Below, in pieces: positions 26,032-34,412 of a stretch of DNA of 64,000 nucleotides; within the stretch, counting starts at the first letter, position 1; every line of letters begins with the position of its first letter. The translations under genes were made by a program, and so were the position numbers. The DNA comes from Cryobacterium shii (GTDB taxonomy: Bacteria; Actinomycetota; Actinomycetes; Actinomycetales; Microbacteriaceae), in the NCBI RefSeq assembly GCF_004402595.1, contig NZ_SOFY01000013.1, positions 62,001 to 126,000 on the forward strand, written 5' to 3'. The notes beneath the pieces were generated by a model. That model ran no database searches. It was not told the DNA's origin and worked only from the letters and a program-made list of their open reading frames with translations.

Positions 26032-26934
26032 CTACCAGCCGCGCTCAGAGAGGCGGTGCGGTGCGGCCAGATCGGACACGTTGATGCCGACCATGGCTTC
26101 GCCGAGACCGCGGGAGACGGCGGCGATGACGCTGGCGTCGTCGTAGAACGTGACGGCCTTGACGATGGCGTTCGCGCGGGCCTGCGGGTTGCCCGACTTG
26201 AAGATGCCGGAGCCGACGAACACGCCGTCCGCGCCCATCTGCATCATCATGGCCGCGTCAGCCGGGGTGGCCACGCCGCCGGCGACGAACAGCACGACGG
26301 GGAGCTTGCCGGTGGCGGCGATCTCGGCGACGAGCTCGTACGGGGCCTGCAGTTCCTTGGCGGCGACGTACAGCTCGTCCTTGCTCAGCGACGACAGGCG
26401 GCCGATCTCGCCCTTGATGGTGCGGATGTGCTTCATGGCCTCGGAGACGTCGCCGGTGCCGGCCTCGCCCTTGGACCGGATCATGGCCGCGCCCTCGGTG
26501 ATGCGGCGCAGCGCCTCACCCAGGTTCGTCGCACCACAGACGAAGGGAACCGTGAAGTTCCACTTGTCGATGTGGTTGACGTAGTCGGCGGGGCTCAGCA
26601 CCTCGGACTCGTCGATGTAGTCGACGTTCAGGGCCTGCAGAATCTGCGCTTCGACGAAGTGGCCGATGCGCGCCTTGGCCATGACCGGGATGGAGACCTC
26701 GGCGATGATGCTGTCGATCAGGTCGGGGTCGCTCATGCGGGCGACGCCGCCCTGGGAACGGATGTCGGCCGGCACACGCTCGAGGGCCATGACGGCGACA
26801 GCGCCGGCGTCCTCTGCGATGCGCGCCTGCTCGGCGTTGACGACGTCCATGATGACGCCGCCCTTCATCATGTCGGCGAGTCCGCGCTTGACGCGGCTCG
26901 ACCCAAACTGCTCGGCGGGTGTGGTTTCAGTCAT
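26032..26934 (-). CDS. pdxS: Pyridoxal 5'-phosphate synthase lyase subunit PdxS
   Basis: 300-residue (beta/alpha)8 enzyme that builds PLP from ribose 5-phosphate, glyceraldehyde 3-phosphate and PdxT-derived ammonia. Signatures [38 protein letters not shown], the catalytic lysine region [14 protein letters not shown] and [14 protein letters not shown] are intact. First gene of the pdxS-pdxT-DUF1697-yebC-ruvCAB run; 98 bp of repeat-bearing sequence separates it from the HIT gene. Confidence 0.97.
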   Translation of the reverse strand: MTETTPAEQFGSSRVKRGLADMMKGGVIMDVVNAEQARIAEDAGAVAVMALERVPADIRSQGGVARMSDPDLIDSIIAEVSIPVMAKARIGHFVEAQILQALNVDYIDESEVLSPADYVNHIDKWNFTVPFVCGATNLGEALRRITEGAAMIRSKGEAGTGDVSEAMKHIRTIKGEIGRLSSLSKDELYVAAKELQAPYELVAEIAATGKLPVVLFVAGGVATPADAAMMMQMGADGVFVGSGIFKSGNPQARANAIVKAVTFYDDASVIAAVSRGLGEAMVGINVSDLAAPHRLSERGW

Positions 26935-27002
26935 GGCTGTAATTCTATTCCTTGCACTGGATGGGTTCCGCCCGGCAGGGGCCGGGCGGGAAAGTGTTGC
27001 TC

Positions 27003-27050
27003 GTTCGTGCTCTGCGCTAGTTCGTGCTCTGCGCTAGTTCGTGCTCTGCG
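27003..27050. repeat. 17-bp tandem repeat across the HIT-gene stop codon
   Basis: Unit GTTCGTGCTCTGCGCTA (plus strand) at 27003-27019 and 27020-27036, with 14 bases of a third at 27037-27050. On the coding minus strand each copy carries the codons for the protein end and a TAG, so only the first TAG is used. Confidence 0.9.
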
Positions 27051-27597
27051 GCCAGCCCTCGGCCACTTCGCGGCGAACATCGCCCAGAAGTCGGGGAATG
27101 GCCTTAGTTCCGGCGATGATCGGGAAGAAGTTCGAGTCGAGCGCCCACCGCGGGACGATGTGCTGGTGCAGGTGGCCGGCGATGCCCGCCCCCGCGATTC
27201 GGCCCTGGTTCATACCGATGTTGAAGCCGTCGCAGTGCGAGACCGCCTTGAGCACGCCCATGGCGATCTGGGTCAGGCTACCAATCTCGGCGACCTCCTC
27301 CGGCGACGCCTCGTCATACGTCGCAATATGCCGGTACGGACATACCAGCAGGTGACCGCTGTTGTACGGGAACAGGTTGAGCAGGACGTAGGCATAACGA
27401 CCGCGGGCAACGATCAGGGCCTTCTCGTCGTCCATCTCCGGCGCCAGGCAGAACGGGCAGTCGTCGGCGTGCGGCTGCTGGCCGTCCTGGATGTAGACGA
27501 GGCGGTGCGGAGTCCACAGCCGCTGGAACGCATCCGGCACGGCTGCGAAGTCGGACGACTGTTCGGTTCCCTCGAACCCCCCGGCGTCACGGTTCAT
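27034..27597 (-). CDS. HIT-family hydrolase
   Basis: 187-residue nucleotide hydrolase/transferase of the histidine-triad superfamily. Zinc-type Cys pair DDCPFC, the segment NLFPYNSGHLLVCPYRH, and the catalytic triad HLHQHIVPRW are visible. It resembles the actinobacterial AP4A-phosphorylase-like group encoded behind thrS. ATG comes one base after the thrS stop, so the two genes are coupled. The 3' end lies within a tandem repeat. Confidence 0.93.
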   Translation of the reverse strand: MNRDAGGFEGTEQSSDFAAVPDAFQRLWTPHRLVYIQDGQQPHADDCPFCLAPEMDDEKALIVARGRYAYVLLNLFPYNSGHLLVCPYRHIATYDEASPEEVAEIGSLTQIAMGVLKAVSHCDGFNIGMNQGRIAGAGIAGHLHQHIVPRWALDSNFFPIIAGTKAIPRLLGDVRREVAEGWPQSTN

Positions 27598-27598
27598 C

Positions 27599-29566
27599 TC
27601 AGGCCTGGCCCTGCGTCGTGACCTGGGCGCGCGTCTCGATCGAGGCGACGATGCGGCGGATGGCGTCGTCCACGGGCACCCCGTTCTCCTGTGTGCCGTC
27701 GCGGAAGCGGAAGCTGACCGCTTCGTTGTTCCGGTCGTCCTCGCCGACGATCAGCTGGAACGGCACCTTGGCCTTGGTGTGGTTGCGGATCTTCTTCTGC
27801 ATCCGGTCGTCGGAGTGGTCGACCTGGGCGCGCACCCCGGCGGCTTTCAGCCGGCCCACGATCTCGTCGAGGTAGGGACCGTACTGCTCGGACACCGGGA
27901 TGCCGACGACCTGCACCGGGGACAGCCAGACCGGGAATGCCCCGGCGTAGTGCTCGGTGAGCACCGCGAAGAAGCGTTCGATCGACCCGAACAGGGCTCG
28001 GTGGATCATGACCGGGCGCTGACGCGAGCCGTCGGGCGCGGTGTACTCGAGGTCGAAACGCTCGGGCAGGTTGAAGTCCAGCTGGATGGTGGACATCTGC
28101 CAGGTGCGGCCGATCGCGTCGCGCGCCTGCACCGAGATCTTCGGCCCGTAGAACGCCGCCCCGCCCGGGTCGGCGACGAGGTCGAGACCGGATGCTTCGG
28201 CGACCTCACGCAGGGTCTCGGTCGCTTCGGCCCACGCCTCGTCGCTGCCCACGAACTTCTTCGGGTCTTTCGTGGAGAGCTCCAGGTAGTAGTCCTCGAG
28301 CCCGTAGTCGGCGAGCAGCTTCAGCACGAAGTTGAGCGTGGAGGTGAGCTCCTCCTTCATGCCGTCGCGGGTCGTGTAGATGTGGGCGTCGTCCTGGGTC
28401 ATGCCGCGCACGCGGGTGAGCCCGTGCACGACGCCGGACTTCTCGTAGCGGTAGACCGAGCCGAATTCGAACAGGCGCATCGGCAGGTCGCGGTAGCTGC
28501 GGCCGCTGGAACGGAAGATCAGGTTGTGGAACGGGCAGTTCATCGGCTTGAGGTAGTAGTCGACGCCCTGGCGGGTCATGTGACCGTCGGCGTCGTATTC
28601 CGCGTCGAGTTTCATCGGCGGGAACATGCCGTCGGCGTACCAGTCCAGGTGCCCCGAGGTCTCGAACAGGTTCGACTTGGTGATGTGCGGCGTGTACACG
28701 AAGTCGTAGCCGGCTTCGGTGTGGCGCTTGCGGGAGTAGTCCTCCATCTCCTGGCGGATGATGCCGCCACGGGGGTGGAACACGGGCAGGCCGGAGCCGA
28801 TCTCCTCGGGAAAGCTGAACAGGTCGAGTTCGGCGCCGAGCTTGCGGTGGTCGCGCTTGGCGGCCTCTTCCTGGCGGGCCTGGTAGGCGCGCAGTTCGTC
28901 CTTGGTGGGCCAGGCGGTGCCGTAGATGCGCTGCAGCTGCGGGTTCTTCTCGGAGCCGCGCCAGTAGGCGGCCGCGAGGCGGGTCAGGGAATACCCGTTG
29001 CCGATCATGCGAGTGTTCGGCAGGTGCGGGCCGCGGCAGAGGTCCTTCCAGAGGGTCTCCCCGGTCTTGGGGTCCACGTTGTCGTAGATGGTGAGTTCGG
29101 CGCCGCCGACCTCGACCGACTCGTTGTCGGCGCTCTCGGCCGCACCGCCCTTGAGCCCGATCAGTTCGAGCTTGTACGGCTCCGCGGCGAGTTCTTCCCT
29201 GGCCTGGTCGTCGGTCACCACCCGGCGCACGAACCGCTGCCCCTGGCGGATGATGCGGTCCATGGCTTTCTCGAGGGCCTTGATGTCGTCCGGGGTGAAC
29301 GCCTCGGCCACGTCGAAGTCGTAGTAGAAACCGTCGGTCACGGGCGGGCCGATGCCCAGGCGCGCGGCGGGATTCACGGTCTGCACGGCCTGCGCGAGCA
29401 CGTGGGCGGCCGAATGGCGCAGGATGCTGAGGCCATCGGGCGAGCCGATCGTCACCGGTTCGACGGCATCCGTCGGAGTCACCGTGGTGGCGAGATCCTT
29501 GAGCTCGCCATTGACGCGCATTGCGACAACGGACCGGTCGGTGAAAAGCTCAAAGCCGTCAACCAC
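27599..29566 (-). CDS. thrS: Threonyl-tRNA synthetase
   Basis: 655-residue class II synthetase. Domains: N-terminal TGS, editing-type second domain ([12 protein letters not shown]; the HxxxH is present), catalytic domain with [11 protein letters not shown] (zinc Cys), [13 protein letters not shown] and [15 protein letters not shown], and the anticodon-binding domain near the C-terminus. GTG start has GAGGAG eight bases upstream. No T-box leader is seen in the 134 bp before it. Confidence 0.97.
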   Translation of the reverse strand: MVDGFELFTDRSVVAMRVNGELKDLATTVTPTDAVEPVTIGSPDGLSILRHSAAHVLAQAVQTVNPAARLGIGPPVTDGFYYDFDVAEAFTPDDIKALEKAMDRIIRQGQRFVRRVVTDDQAREELAAEPYKLELIGLKGGAAESADNESVEVGGAELTIYDNVDPKTGETLWKDLCRGPHLPNTRMIGNGYSLTRLAAAYWRGSEKNPQLQRIYGTAWPTKDELRAYQARQEEAAKRDHRKLGAELDLFSFPEEIGSGLPVFHPRGGIIRQEMEDYSRKRHTEAGYDFVYTPHITKSNLFETSGHLDWYADGMFPPMKLDAEYDADGHMTRQGVDYYLKPMNCPFHNLIFRSSGRSYRDLPMRLFEFGSVYRYEKSGVVHGLTRVRGMTQDDAHIYTTRDGMKEELTSTLNFVLKLLADYGLEDYYLELSTKDPKKFVGSDEAWAEATETLREVAEASGLDLVADPGGAAFYGPKISVQARDAIGRTWQMSTIQLDFNLPERFDLEYTAPDGSRQRPVMIHRALFGSIERFFAVLTEHYAGAFPVWLSPVQVVGIPVSEQYGPYLDEIVGRLKAAGVRAQVDHSDDRMQKKIRNHTKAKVPFQLIVGEDDRNNEAVSFRFRDGTQENGVPVDDAIRRIVASIETRAQVTTQGQA

Positions 29567-29700
29567 GTGTATAACTCCTCAATATTGTGCGAACCCCTCC
29601 AACTTTAGCGGCGCACGTGGCCCGGTCCCTCCTCCCGCGGGTCAGGGCAGCCGGCGGGACAGGTGGGCGAGGGTGTCCGGGGACGCGGCCAGAACCTTGA

Positions 29701-30342
29701 TCAGTCCAGGCCGGCTTTCGGCGGGCCCGCTTGCGGCGGGCTGGGGGTGGACGCGACCGCCACCGCCTGGAGCGTGGTGCCTGCATCGAGTACGCGGGTG
29801 AGCCTGGCTGCGATCAGCGGGCTGACGCAGCCCACCCGCCGGCCGGTCGCCGCATGCACCGAGATGCCGTTCGCACCGCAGAGCGGGCCCGGGTCCCGCT
29901 GGAGACGCACGGTCGCCCCGGGGTGCAGCAGCCCTTCCCTCGCCACGATCGTGCGGGAGTCGATGTTGCGTAGCCAGATGATCCAGATTCCCAGTCCCGC
30001 CAGGCTACGGTCGCCGAGACCGACGAGCCGGCCGGTCGTCGATTCGGTCAGCCAGAGTTCCCCGGCACGGTGCTGCAGATAGAGCGGCGGGAGGCCGCGG
30101 ATGTCAGCGACGAGGAGGCGGTCGCCGTCCTGGCTGGACAGAAGGTCGCCGGCGACGGAGCTGCGGAGGGGGGCCGGCTGCTGCGGGGGCAGTGCGGGAA
30201 CCCGTTGCCGCACCGGCGCGTCCGAGATCCGGCGACTGGGAGGCCTCAGGCTCACCGGAGCGTAGTTGGCCACTCGCGTCAGCCACGCCGTGACGACGAG
30301 GACGCAAACTGCGAGGAGCACAAACGGCACCAACCACTCCAT
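29701..30342 (-). CDS. Membrane-anchored protein with HIRAN-like C-terminus
   Basis: 213 residues beginning MEWLVPFVLLAV: one N-terminal membrane helix (about 3-23), a Pro/Arg-rich linker, a middle beta-rich segment, and a final region (GPLCGANGISVHAATGRRVG then SPLIAARLTRVLDAG) that resembles HIRAN domains. Function is unknown. The ATG at 30342 has GGAGG seven bases upstream, so the longer frame is not used. It lies between thrS and the tRNA cluster, 134 bp before thrS. Confidence 0.65.
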   Translation of the reverse strand: MEWLVPFVLLAVCVLVVTAWLTRVANYAPVSLRPPSRRISDAPVRQRVPALPPQQPAPLRSSVAGDLLSSQDGDRLLVADIRGLPPLYLQHRAGELWLTESTTGRLVGLGDRSLAGLGIWIIWLRNIDSRTIVAREGLLHPGATVRLQRDPGPLCGANGISVHAATGRRVGCVSPLIAARLTRVLDAGTTLQAVAVASTPSPPQAGPPKAGLD

Positions 30343-30457
30343 GAACGATCCTCCCCGTCGAGACTGGTGCACGGCCGGCCGGAGCGGTATCCCCCGTCCG
30401 GATGACACCATCGCGCCCTGGGCCAGCGCAGCGCGCGGAAAACAACATCGTGGGATG

Positions 30458-30484
30458 AAAAAACCCCCGGCGGGCCGGGGGTTT
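30458..30484 (-). terminator. Terminator of the downstream tRNA unit
   Basis: AAACCCCCGG / CCGGGGGTTT stem with a run of six T on the minus strand, directly after tRNA-Val(GAC). Confidence 0.9.
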
Positions 30485-30489
30485 ATCTG

Positions 30490-30561
30490 TGGGCGATACT
30501 GGGATCGAACCAGTGACCTCTTCCGTGTCAGGGAAGCGCGCTACCGCTGCGCCAATCGCCC
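30490..30561 (-). tRNA. tRNA-Val(GAC), copy 1
   Basis: 72-base cloverleaf. Acceptor GGGCGAT pairs with ATCGCCC, anticodon stem CTTCC/GGAAG with loop CTGACAC, T-loop GGTTCGATCC. CCA is not encoded. Confidence 0.96.
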
Positions 30562-30584
30562 AGATCTTGAATTTTCTCCAAGTC

Positions 30585-30658
30585 TGGAGGTGGATACGGG
30601 ATTCGAACCCGTGTACACGGCTTTGCAGGCCGTTGCCTCGCCTCTCGGCCAACCCACC
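30585..30658 (-). tRNA. tRNA-Cys(GCA), copy 1
   Basis: Acceptor GGTGGGT/ATCCACC, anticodon loop CTGCAAA, T-loop GGTTCGAATCC. An encoded CCA is included at the 3' end (30585-30587), unlike its two neighbours. Confidence 0.96.
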
Positions 30659-30707
30659 ACATAGGGTCCATACCAAAAAGAAACGGCCTTTCGACCGATT
30701 CAATTCG

Positions 30708-30779
30708 AGCGGATGACGAGATTCGAACTCGCGACCCTCACCTTGGCAAGGTGATGCGCTACCACTGCGCCACATCCGC
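30708..30779 (-). tRNA. tRNA-Gly(GCC), copy 1
   Basis: Acceptor GCGGATG/CATCCGC, anticodon loop TTGCCAA, T-loop AGTTCGAATCT. No encoded CCA. Upstream a -10 element TAGAGT (30810-30815) is kept, but no recognisable -35. Confidence 0.96.
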
Positions 30780-30992
30780 ACTGTGTCTGCGTTTCCGCTG
30801 ACTTGAAAGACTCTAGCCGATTCCGGCCGCGCCCGCCGCACCCTCCCCGGTGATTCTGCCCGGTGAGGCAGAAAAAACAAAGGTTAACCAGGCCTTTTCC
30901 TGTTGCCGGTCGGCTTGCGAACTCGTGCCGGTCGCCCGTCGATCAGGATCGACGCGGGCGCGACCGGTGTTCCCCAGGACGTCCAGGGGCAA

Positions 30993-31020
30993 AGAAAAAA
31001 CCCCCGGCGAGCCGGGGGTT
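30993..31020 (-). terminator. Terminator of the upstream tRNA unit
   Basis: AACCCCCGGC / GCCGGGGGTT stem followed on the minus strand by six T. It lies between the two tRNA units, so read-through from the upstream promoter should be limited. Confidence 0.9.
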
Positions 31021-31026
31021 CATCTG

Positions 31027-31098
31027 TGGGCGATACTGGGATCGAACCAGTGACCTCTTCCGTGTCAGGGAAGCGCGCTACCGCTGCGCCAATCGCCC
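31027..31098 (-). tRNA. tRNA-Val(GAC), copy 2
   Basis: Same sequence as the copy at 30490-30561. Confidence 0.96.
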
Positions 31099-31120
31099 AG
31101 ATCTTGAATTTTCTCAAGTC

Positions 31121-31194
31121 TGGAGGTGGATACGGGATTCGAACCCGTGTACACGGCTTTGCAGGCCGTTGCCTCGCCTCTCGGCCAACCCACC
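31121..31194 (-). tRNA. tRNA-Cys(GCA), copy 2
   Basis: Same sequence as the copy at 30585-30658, with encoded CCA. Confidence 0.96.
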
Positions 31195-31243
31195 ACATAG
31201 GGTACATATCAAAAAGAACCGGACTTGCGACCGATCCAATTCG

Positions 31244-31315
31244 AGCGGATGACGAGATTCGAACTCGCGACCCTCACCTTGGCAAGGTGATGCGCTACCA
31301 CTGCGCCACATCCGC
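31244..31315 (-). tRNA. tRNA-Gly(GCC), copy 2
   Basis: Same sequence as the copy at 30708-30779. First gene of the upstream unit, directly behind a good promoter. Confidence 0.96.
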
Positions 31316-31343
31316 AACTGCGCGCATTTCTGCGCGCTTGAAG

Positions 31344-31373
31344 ACTCTAGCCGATACTCCCGTGCATTTTCAA
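31344..31373 (-). promoter_or_regulatory. Promoter of the tRNA Gly-Cys-Val unit
   Basis: Minus-strand TTGAAA (31368-31373), 18-bp spacer, TAGAGT (31344-31349), 28 bp before tRNA-Gly. A small hairpin (GCGCGCA-TTTC-TGCGCGC) follows in the leader. Confidence 0.7.
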
Positions 31374-31481
31374 ACCGAGCCGCCCCGGCGTGTTGCGGCC
31401 CTCTCGATGTGCGCCGCGTCCCCGCTCTGGGCTAGTATCAAGACTCGTGGTTGCAGTTCTTTCACAGTTTTTACCACAATG

Positions 31482-31554
31482 GGCGATTGGCGCAGTTGGT
31501 AGCGCGCTTCCTTCACACGGAAGAGGTCATCGGTTCGAGTCCGGTATCGCCCAC
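31482..31554 (+). tRNA. tRNA-Val(CAC)
   Basis: 73-base cloverleaf. Acceptor GGGCGAT/ATCGCCC, anticodon stem CTTCC/GGAAG with loop TTCACAC, T-loop GGTTCGAGTCC. No encoded CCA. A TAGTAT at 31433-31438 may be its -10. It is close in sequence to the minus-strand tRNA-Val(GAC) genes nearby. Confidence 0.95.
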
Positions 31555-31560
31555 AACAAA

Positions 31561-31587
31561 AAACCCCGGTTCTCCGGGGTTTTTTTG
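31561..31587 (+). terminator. Bidirectional terminator after tRNA-Val(CAC)
   Basis: AAACCCCGG-TTCT-CCGGGG stem with a T-run on the plus strand and another (TTTTTT) on the minus strand, so it can also end transcripts of the convergent membrane-protein gene at 31606-32115. Confidence 0.9.
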
Positions 31588-31605
31588 TTTCCACCCTGCC
31601 GCGGC

Positions 31606-32115
31606 CTACTGGACCGGTGCCAGCGTCCGTCTATCGGGCAGGTACACCACCATTTTGTCGCTGCCGTCCACGTCGACTTCAACCAGTGTGTCCACGCCCT
31701 CGTGAAGCACCGTGACGCTGTGTCCGGCGATGAGCTCCCCGGCCGCCTTGCCGCCGACGGTGATCCCGTAGTCCTCTGAGAGAAACGTGATCACCGATTC
31801 CCTGTAGTCGGCTTCAGCCTGCGCGGTCGCTGCGGCGATCCCGCGGACCTCAGCGTTGTAGGCGACGGAGAGGCCCACGATGTTGGCGGCGATGAGGACG
31901 GCGAGCACGCCAATGGCGATGAGTGTGGCCCGTTGGAATTTGACGTAGCTGCTATGCACGAGGTACCAGAGCAGGACCGCGATGACCAGCAGGCCAGTGA
32001 GAGGAATCAACGCGATCAGAGCAGCGTGCACCGGGGCGGACTCGCCGGCAGTCTGGTTGGGTTCGACGAAGGGGCCGGGGTTGGCTGCGACGGCGATGAT
32101 GAGGTTCGCGAGCAT
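31606..32115 (-). CDS. Two-helix membrane protein of unknown function
   Basis: 169 residues: probable membrane helices at about 29-52 (LIALIPLTGLLVIAVLLWYL) and 63-85 (TLIAIGVLAVLIAANIVGL), then a soluble C-terminal domain of about 85 residues containing YGITVGGKAAGELIAG and VEVDVDGSDKMVVYLP. No family recognised. The ATG at 32115 has GGAGA five bases upstream; an in-frame ATG at 32151 is the alternative. It is transcribed toward tRNA-Val(CAC) and divergently from the M50-like protease gene. Confidence 0.7.
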   Translation of the reverse strand: MLANLIIAVAANPGPFVEPNQTAGESAPVHAALIALIPLTGLLVIAVLLWYLVHSSYVKFQRATLIAIGVLAVLIAANIVGLSVAYNAEVRGIAAATAQAEADYRESVITFLSEDYGITVGGKAAGELIAGHSVTVLHEGVDTLVEVDVDGSDKMVVYLPDRRTLAPVQ

Positions 32116-32214
32116 GGGCGTCTCCAGAGATATGGGGACTAGCCTCATCAGCCTGCTTGATGACCCCCCACGGAGAAGTTTAGGGGGTTCGCTTCGTGAC
32201 CTAGGCTGACAACC

Positions 32215-32925
32215 ATGGACGGGCTGGTCGCACTCTGGGGGCAACTCTCCGCACGCAACGAACCGCTGCCGGCGGCCACGGCCTGGCTGACCATCGCGGC
32301 CGCCGCCCTGCTCGTGCTGGTGCCGGGTCTGTGGCGCATCGGGCGCCATGTCATCACGATCGCGCACGAGGGCGGGCACGCCGTCGTGGCGACGCTGAGC
32401 GGGCGTCGGCTGGGCGGCATCCGTTTGCACTCGGATACCTCGGGGCTGACGGTCAGCAGCGGACGCCCCCGCGGGCCCGGAATGGTGCTGACTCTCCTGG
32501 CCGGGTATCCGGCGCCCGCTCTCCTGGGGCTCGGCGCTGCACGGATGCTCAGCCTCGGCTACGACATCGGCCTGCTCTGGCTGCTGCTGGTTGCCCTGGC
32601 ACTGCTGCTGGTACAGATCCGCAACTGGTTCGGGCTCTGGTCGGTCCTGGTCACGGCGGCCGTCATCTTCGGCATCACCTGGTTCGCCTCTCCCCCGGTG
32701 CAGGGCGTCTTCGCCCTGCTGATCACGGCGTTCCTGCTGCTGGGCGCGGTGCGCACCGTGGCGGAGTTGCACCGCTCCCGGTCACGGAGCCGCGGCAGCG
32801 CCTCCGACGCCGACCAGCTGGCGCGTCTGACGCACATCCCCGGTGTCATCTGGGTGGCCGTGTTCCTCGTCGCGACGGTCGCGTGCGCTGGGTTCGCCGG
32901 ACGCTTCCTCGGTCTGCTCGCCTGA
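32215..32925 (+). CDS. M50-type intramembrane metalloprotease-like protein
   Basis: 236-residue polytopic membrane protein with the zinc motif HEGGH (51-55) inside ITIAHEGGHAVVATLSGRRL, as in the M50B group. Five or six further hydrophobic segments follow (for example LLALLLVQIRNWFGLWSVLV-like stretch at about 120-150). A basic, Ser/Arg-rich loop (about 182-197) precedes the last helix. A second metal-ligand motif (NxxPxPxLDG) of true site-2 proteases is not evident, so activity is uncertain. Convergent with the HNH gene. Confidence 0.75.
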   Translation: MDGLVALWGQLSARNEPLPAATAWLTIAAAALLVLVPGLWRIGRHVITIAHEGGHAVVATLSGRRLGGIRLHSDTSGLTVSSGRPRGPGMVLTLLAGYPAPALLGLGAARMLSLGYDIGLLWLLLVALALLLVQIRNWFGLWSVLVTAAVIFGITWFASPPVQGVFALLITAFLLLGAVRTVAELHRSRSRSRGSASDADQLARLTHIPGVIWVAVFLVATVACAGFAGRFLGLLA

Positions 32926-32983
32926 TCCGGCCGCCACGCCAGCGAACCGGGCACCGGGTCTCGAACGATTCTCAAGGCGACTG

Positions 32984-34264
32984 TCAGAACGGCGAGGGTT
33001 GAGGCACAGATGTCTTCGCGGACTCCCCCGGCGGAGGTTCGGGTTCCACCGCACGGATGACCGTGGCCGGCTCACTCATGAACGCCCGCCCACTCGGTGA
33101 CCTCCACTGGAGGACACCATCTTCGAGGTGTTTCACGGTCCACCCGGTTTCGCTTTTGAGCGCGTGGCACGGCGGACACAGGTGCGCGAGGTTGTCCTCC
33201 GCGGTCAAACCGTTGAACTGCCAATCGAGCGAATGATCGATGTCGGAATGCGCCGCCGACCGGTTGCAGCCGGGAAACCGGCACGTCTCGTCCCGCACCC
33301 GCAAGTACTTCTTGAGGTCTTTCGGCACCTTGTACCTGTCCCGGCCCACTGAGAGCACCACCCCGGTCTCCGGATGCACCAGAAGCCGCGTGAAGCTCGG
33401 CGCGCCGGCAGCGATCCGGCGGGCCGTGTCCGCGTCGATCGGGCCGTAACCCTCCATGTGGGCGGGTTCGTCGTTGAGGCCCATGAGGCTGAACACCGGG
33501 ACCGTGATGTTCACCGAACCCCGGATCCCCTTTCCCAGGCCCGACGGCGTGACCCCATCCAGGATCAGATCCTCGAACACATCCGCCTTCAACTGGGTCA
33601 GCGTGCGGTCTTCCTCGGCGCATTGCAGGCTCAGGGCCATCAGCGTGATCCGTTCGTGGGCGGCCTGCGCCTTCTCCGCACTCGCGTAGAAGGTGAGCGA
33701 GGCCATGCCGTCCGGCTCGGGCTCGAAGAACACCGCCCGGTCCTTCACCGACTTCTGATGCCGGGCCCTGATCGTCTCGGGGTGCCACCGCTCCCGCAGA
33801 ATCCGCGCGTTGTACTTCAGCTTCGACGCGGTGAGCGTGCCCGCGGACTTCAGCACCGCGGCTTCGAATTTCGCGCGCCCTTCCTCCGGCACCGACCACG
33901 CCTGATTGACCACCACCTGCGCATGCCGGTAGCTGATCTCCCCCGAAGCCAGCGCAGCCCGGGTCGCGGGCAGCTCCACGGCCAGGGCCCGGCACTCCGC
34001 GACCAGGTTCTCCGCCGTGCGCTGCGGCACCCGGATCGTGCAGGCCAGCTCGCTGGAGAACTCCCGCTCGGCCACCTCGCGGGCATCCCAGCGGGCACCC
34101 GGCACCCGGGCCTTGTGGTGGGCGATCGCCTGCCCGAACCGGCGCGCCTCCTCGACCCGTTCGGCCCGCCGGGCGAAGGCCACGGCGATGTCCCGTTCGG
34201 CCTCCGCGATCGCGTCGAAATGCCGGCCCATGGCCTCTCGCTCTTCGATGATTGACGGCTTCAT
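32984..34264 (-). CDS. DUF222 / HNH endonuclease-domain protein
   Basis: 426 residues. The N-terminal two-thirds is DUF222 (helical; RFGQAIAHHKARVPGARWDA, ATRAALASGEISYRHAQVVV). The C-terminus is an HNH domain: CRFPGC, HSDIDHSLDWQFNG, NLAHLCPPCHALKS. This architecture is abundant and multi-copy in Microbacteriaceae; its role is unknown. The ATG at 34264 lacks a clear ribosome site; the ATG at 34231 is the alternative, with GAGAGG only two bases upstream. Confidence 0.88.
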   Translation of the reverse strand: MKPSIIEEREAMGRHFDAIAEAERDIAVAFARRAERVEEARRFGQAIAHHKARVPGARWDAREVAEREFSSELACTIRVPQRTAENLVAECRALAVELPATRAALASGEISYRHAQVVVNQAWSVPEEGRAKFEAAVLKSAGTLTASKLKYNARILRERWHPETIRARHQKSVKDRAVFFEPEPDGMASLTFYASAEKAQAAHERITLMALSLQCAEEDRTLTQLKADVFEDLILDGVTPSGLGKGIRGSVNITVPVFSLMGLNDEPAHMEGYGPIDADTARRIAAGAPSFTRLLVHPETGVVLSVGRDRYKVPKDLKKYLRVRDETCRFPGCNRSAAHSDIDHSLDWQFNGLTAEDNLAHLCPPCHALKSETGWTVKHLEDGVLQWRSPSGRAFMSEPATVIRAVEPEPPPGESAKTSVPQPSPF

Positions 34265-34412
34265 GGGGAACACGCTATGTGCACCCACCGACACTCGCCC
34301 GGCATCCGTGGACACCGTGGATAAACCGATCAGACCCGTAGTGTGGAGGAGAAGTCGAAATACTGAAACTGCCGACACCGGCGGCGGTCACTGCACTCAG
34401 ACCCGGCGACTC

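Larger units (their letters stand above)
30455..31356. repeat. Tandem duplication of a tRNA Gly-Cys-Val transcription unit
   Basis: The segments at about 30455-30822 and 30990-31356 carry the same three tRNA genes, spacers and terminator, offset by 536-537 bp. The tRNA genes are identical between copies; the spacers differ by a few substitutions and one single-base indel. Sequence between the copies (about 30823-30989) is unrelated. Confidence 0.9.

Noticed and set aside
27779-29608. 609-codon open frame on the plus strand opposite thrS
   Set aside because: It mirrors thrS throughout; high GC content makes antisense frames long. No ribosome site and no recognisable domain.
29567-29700. T-box or other riboswitch before thrS
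   Set aside because: No specifier-loop or T-box antiterminator-like sequence is visible; the gap is short and unstructured.
30104-31252. Several open frames through the tRNA cluster
   Set aside because: They translate tRNA genes and terminators; tRNA folding is unambiguous.
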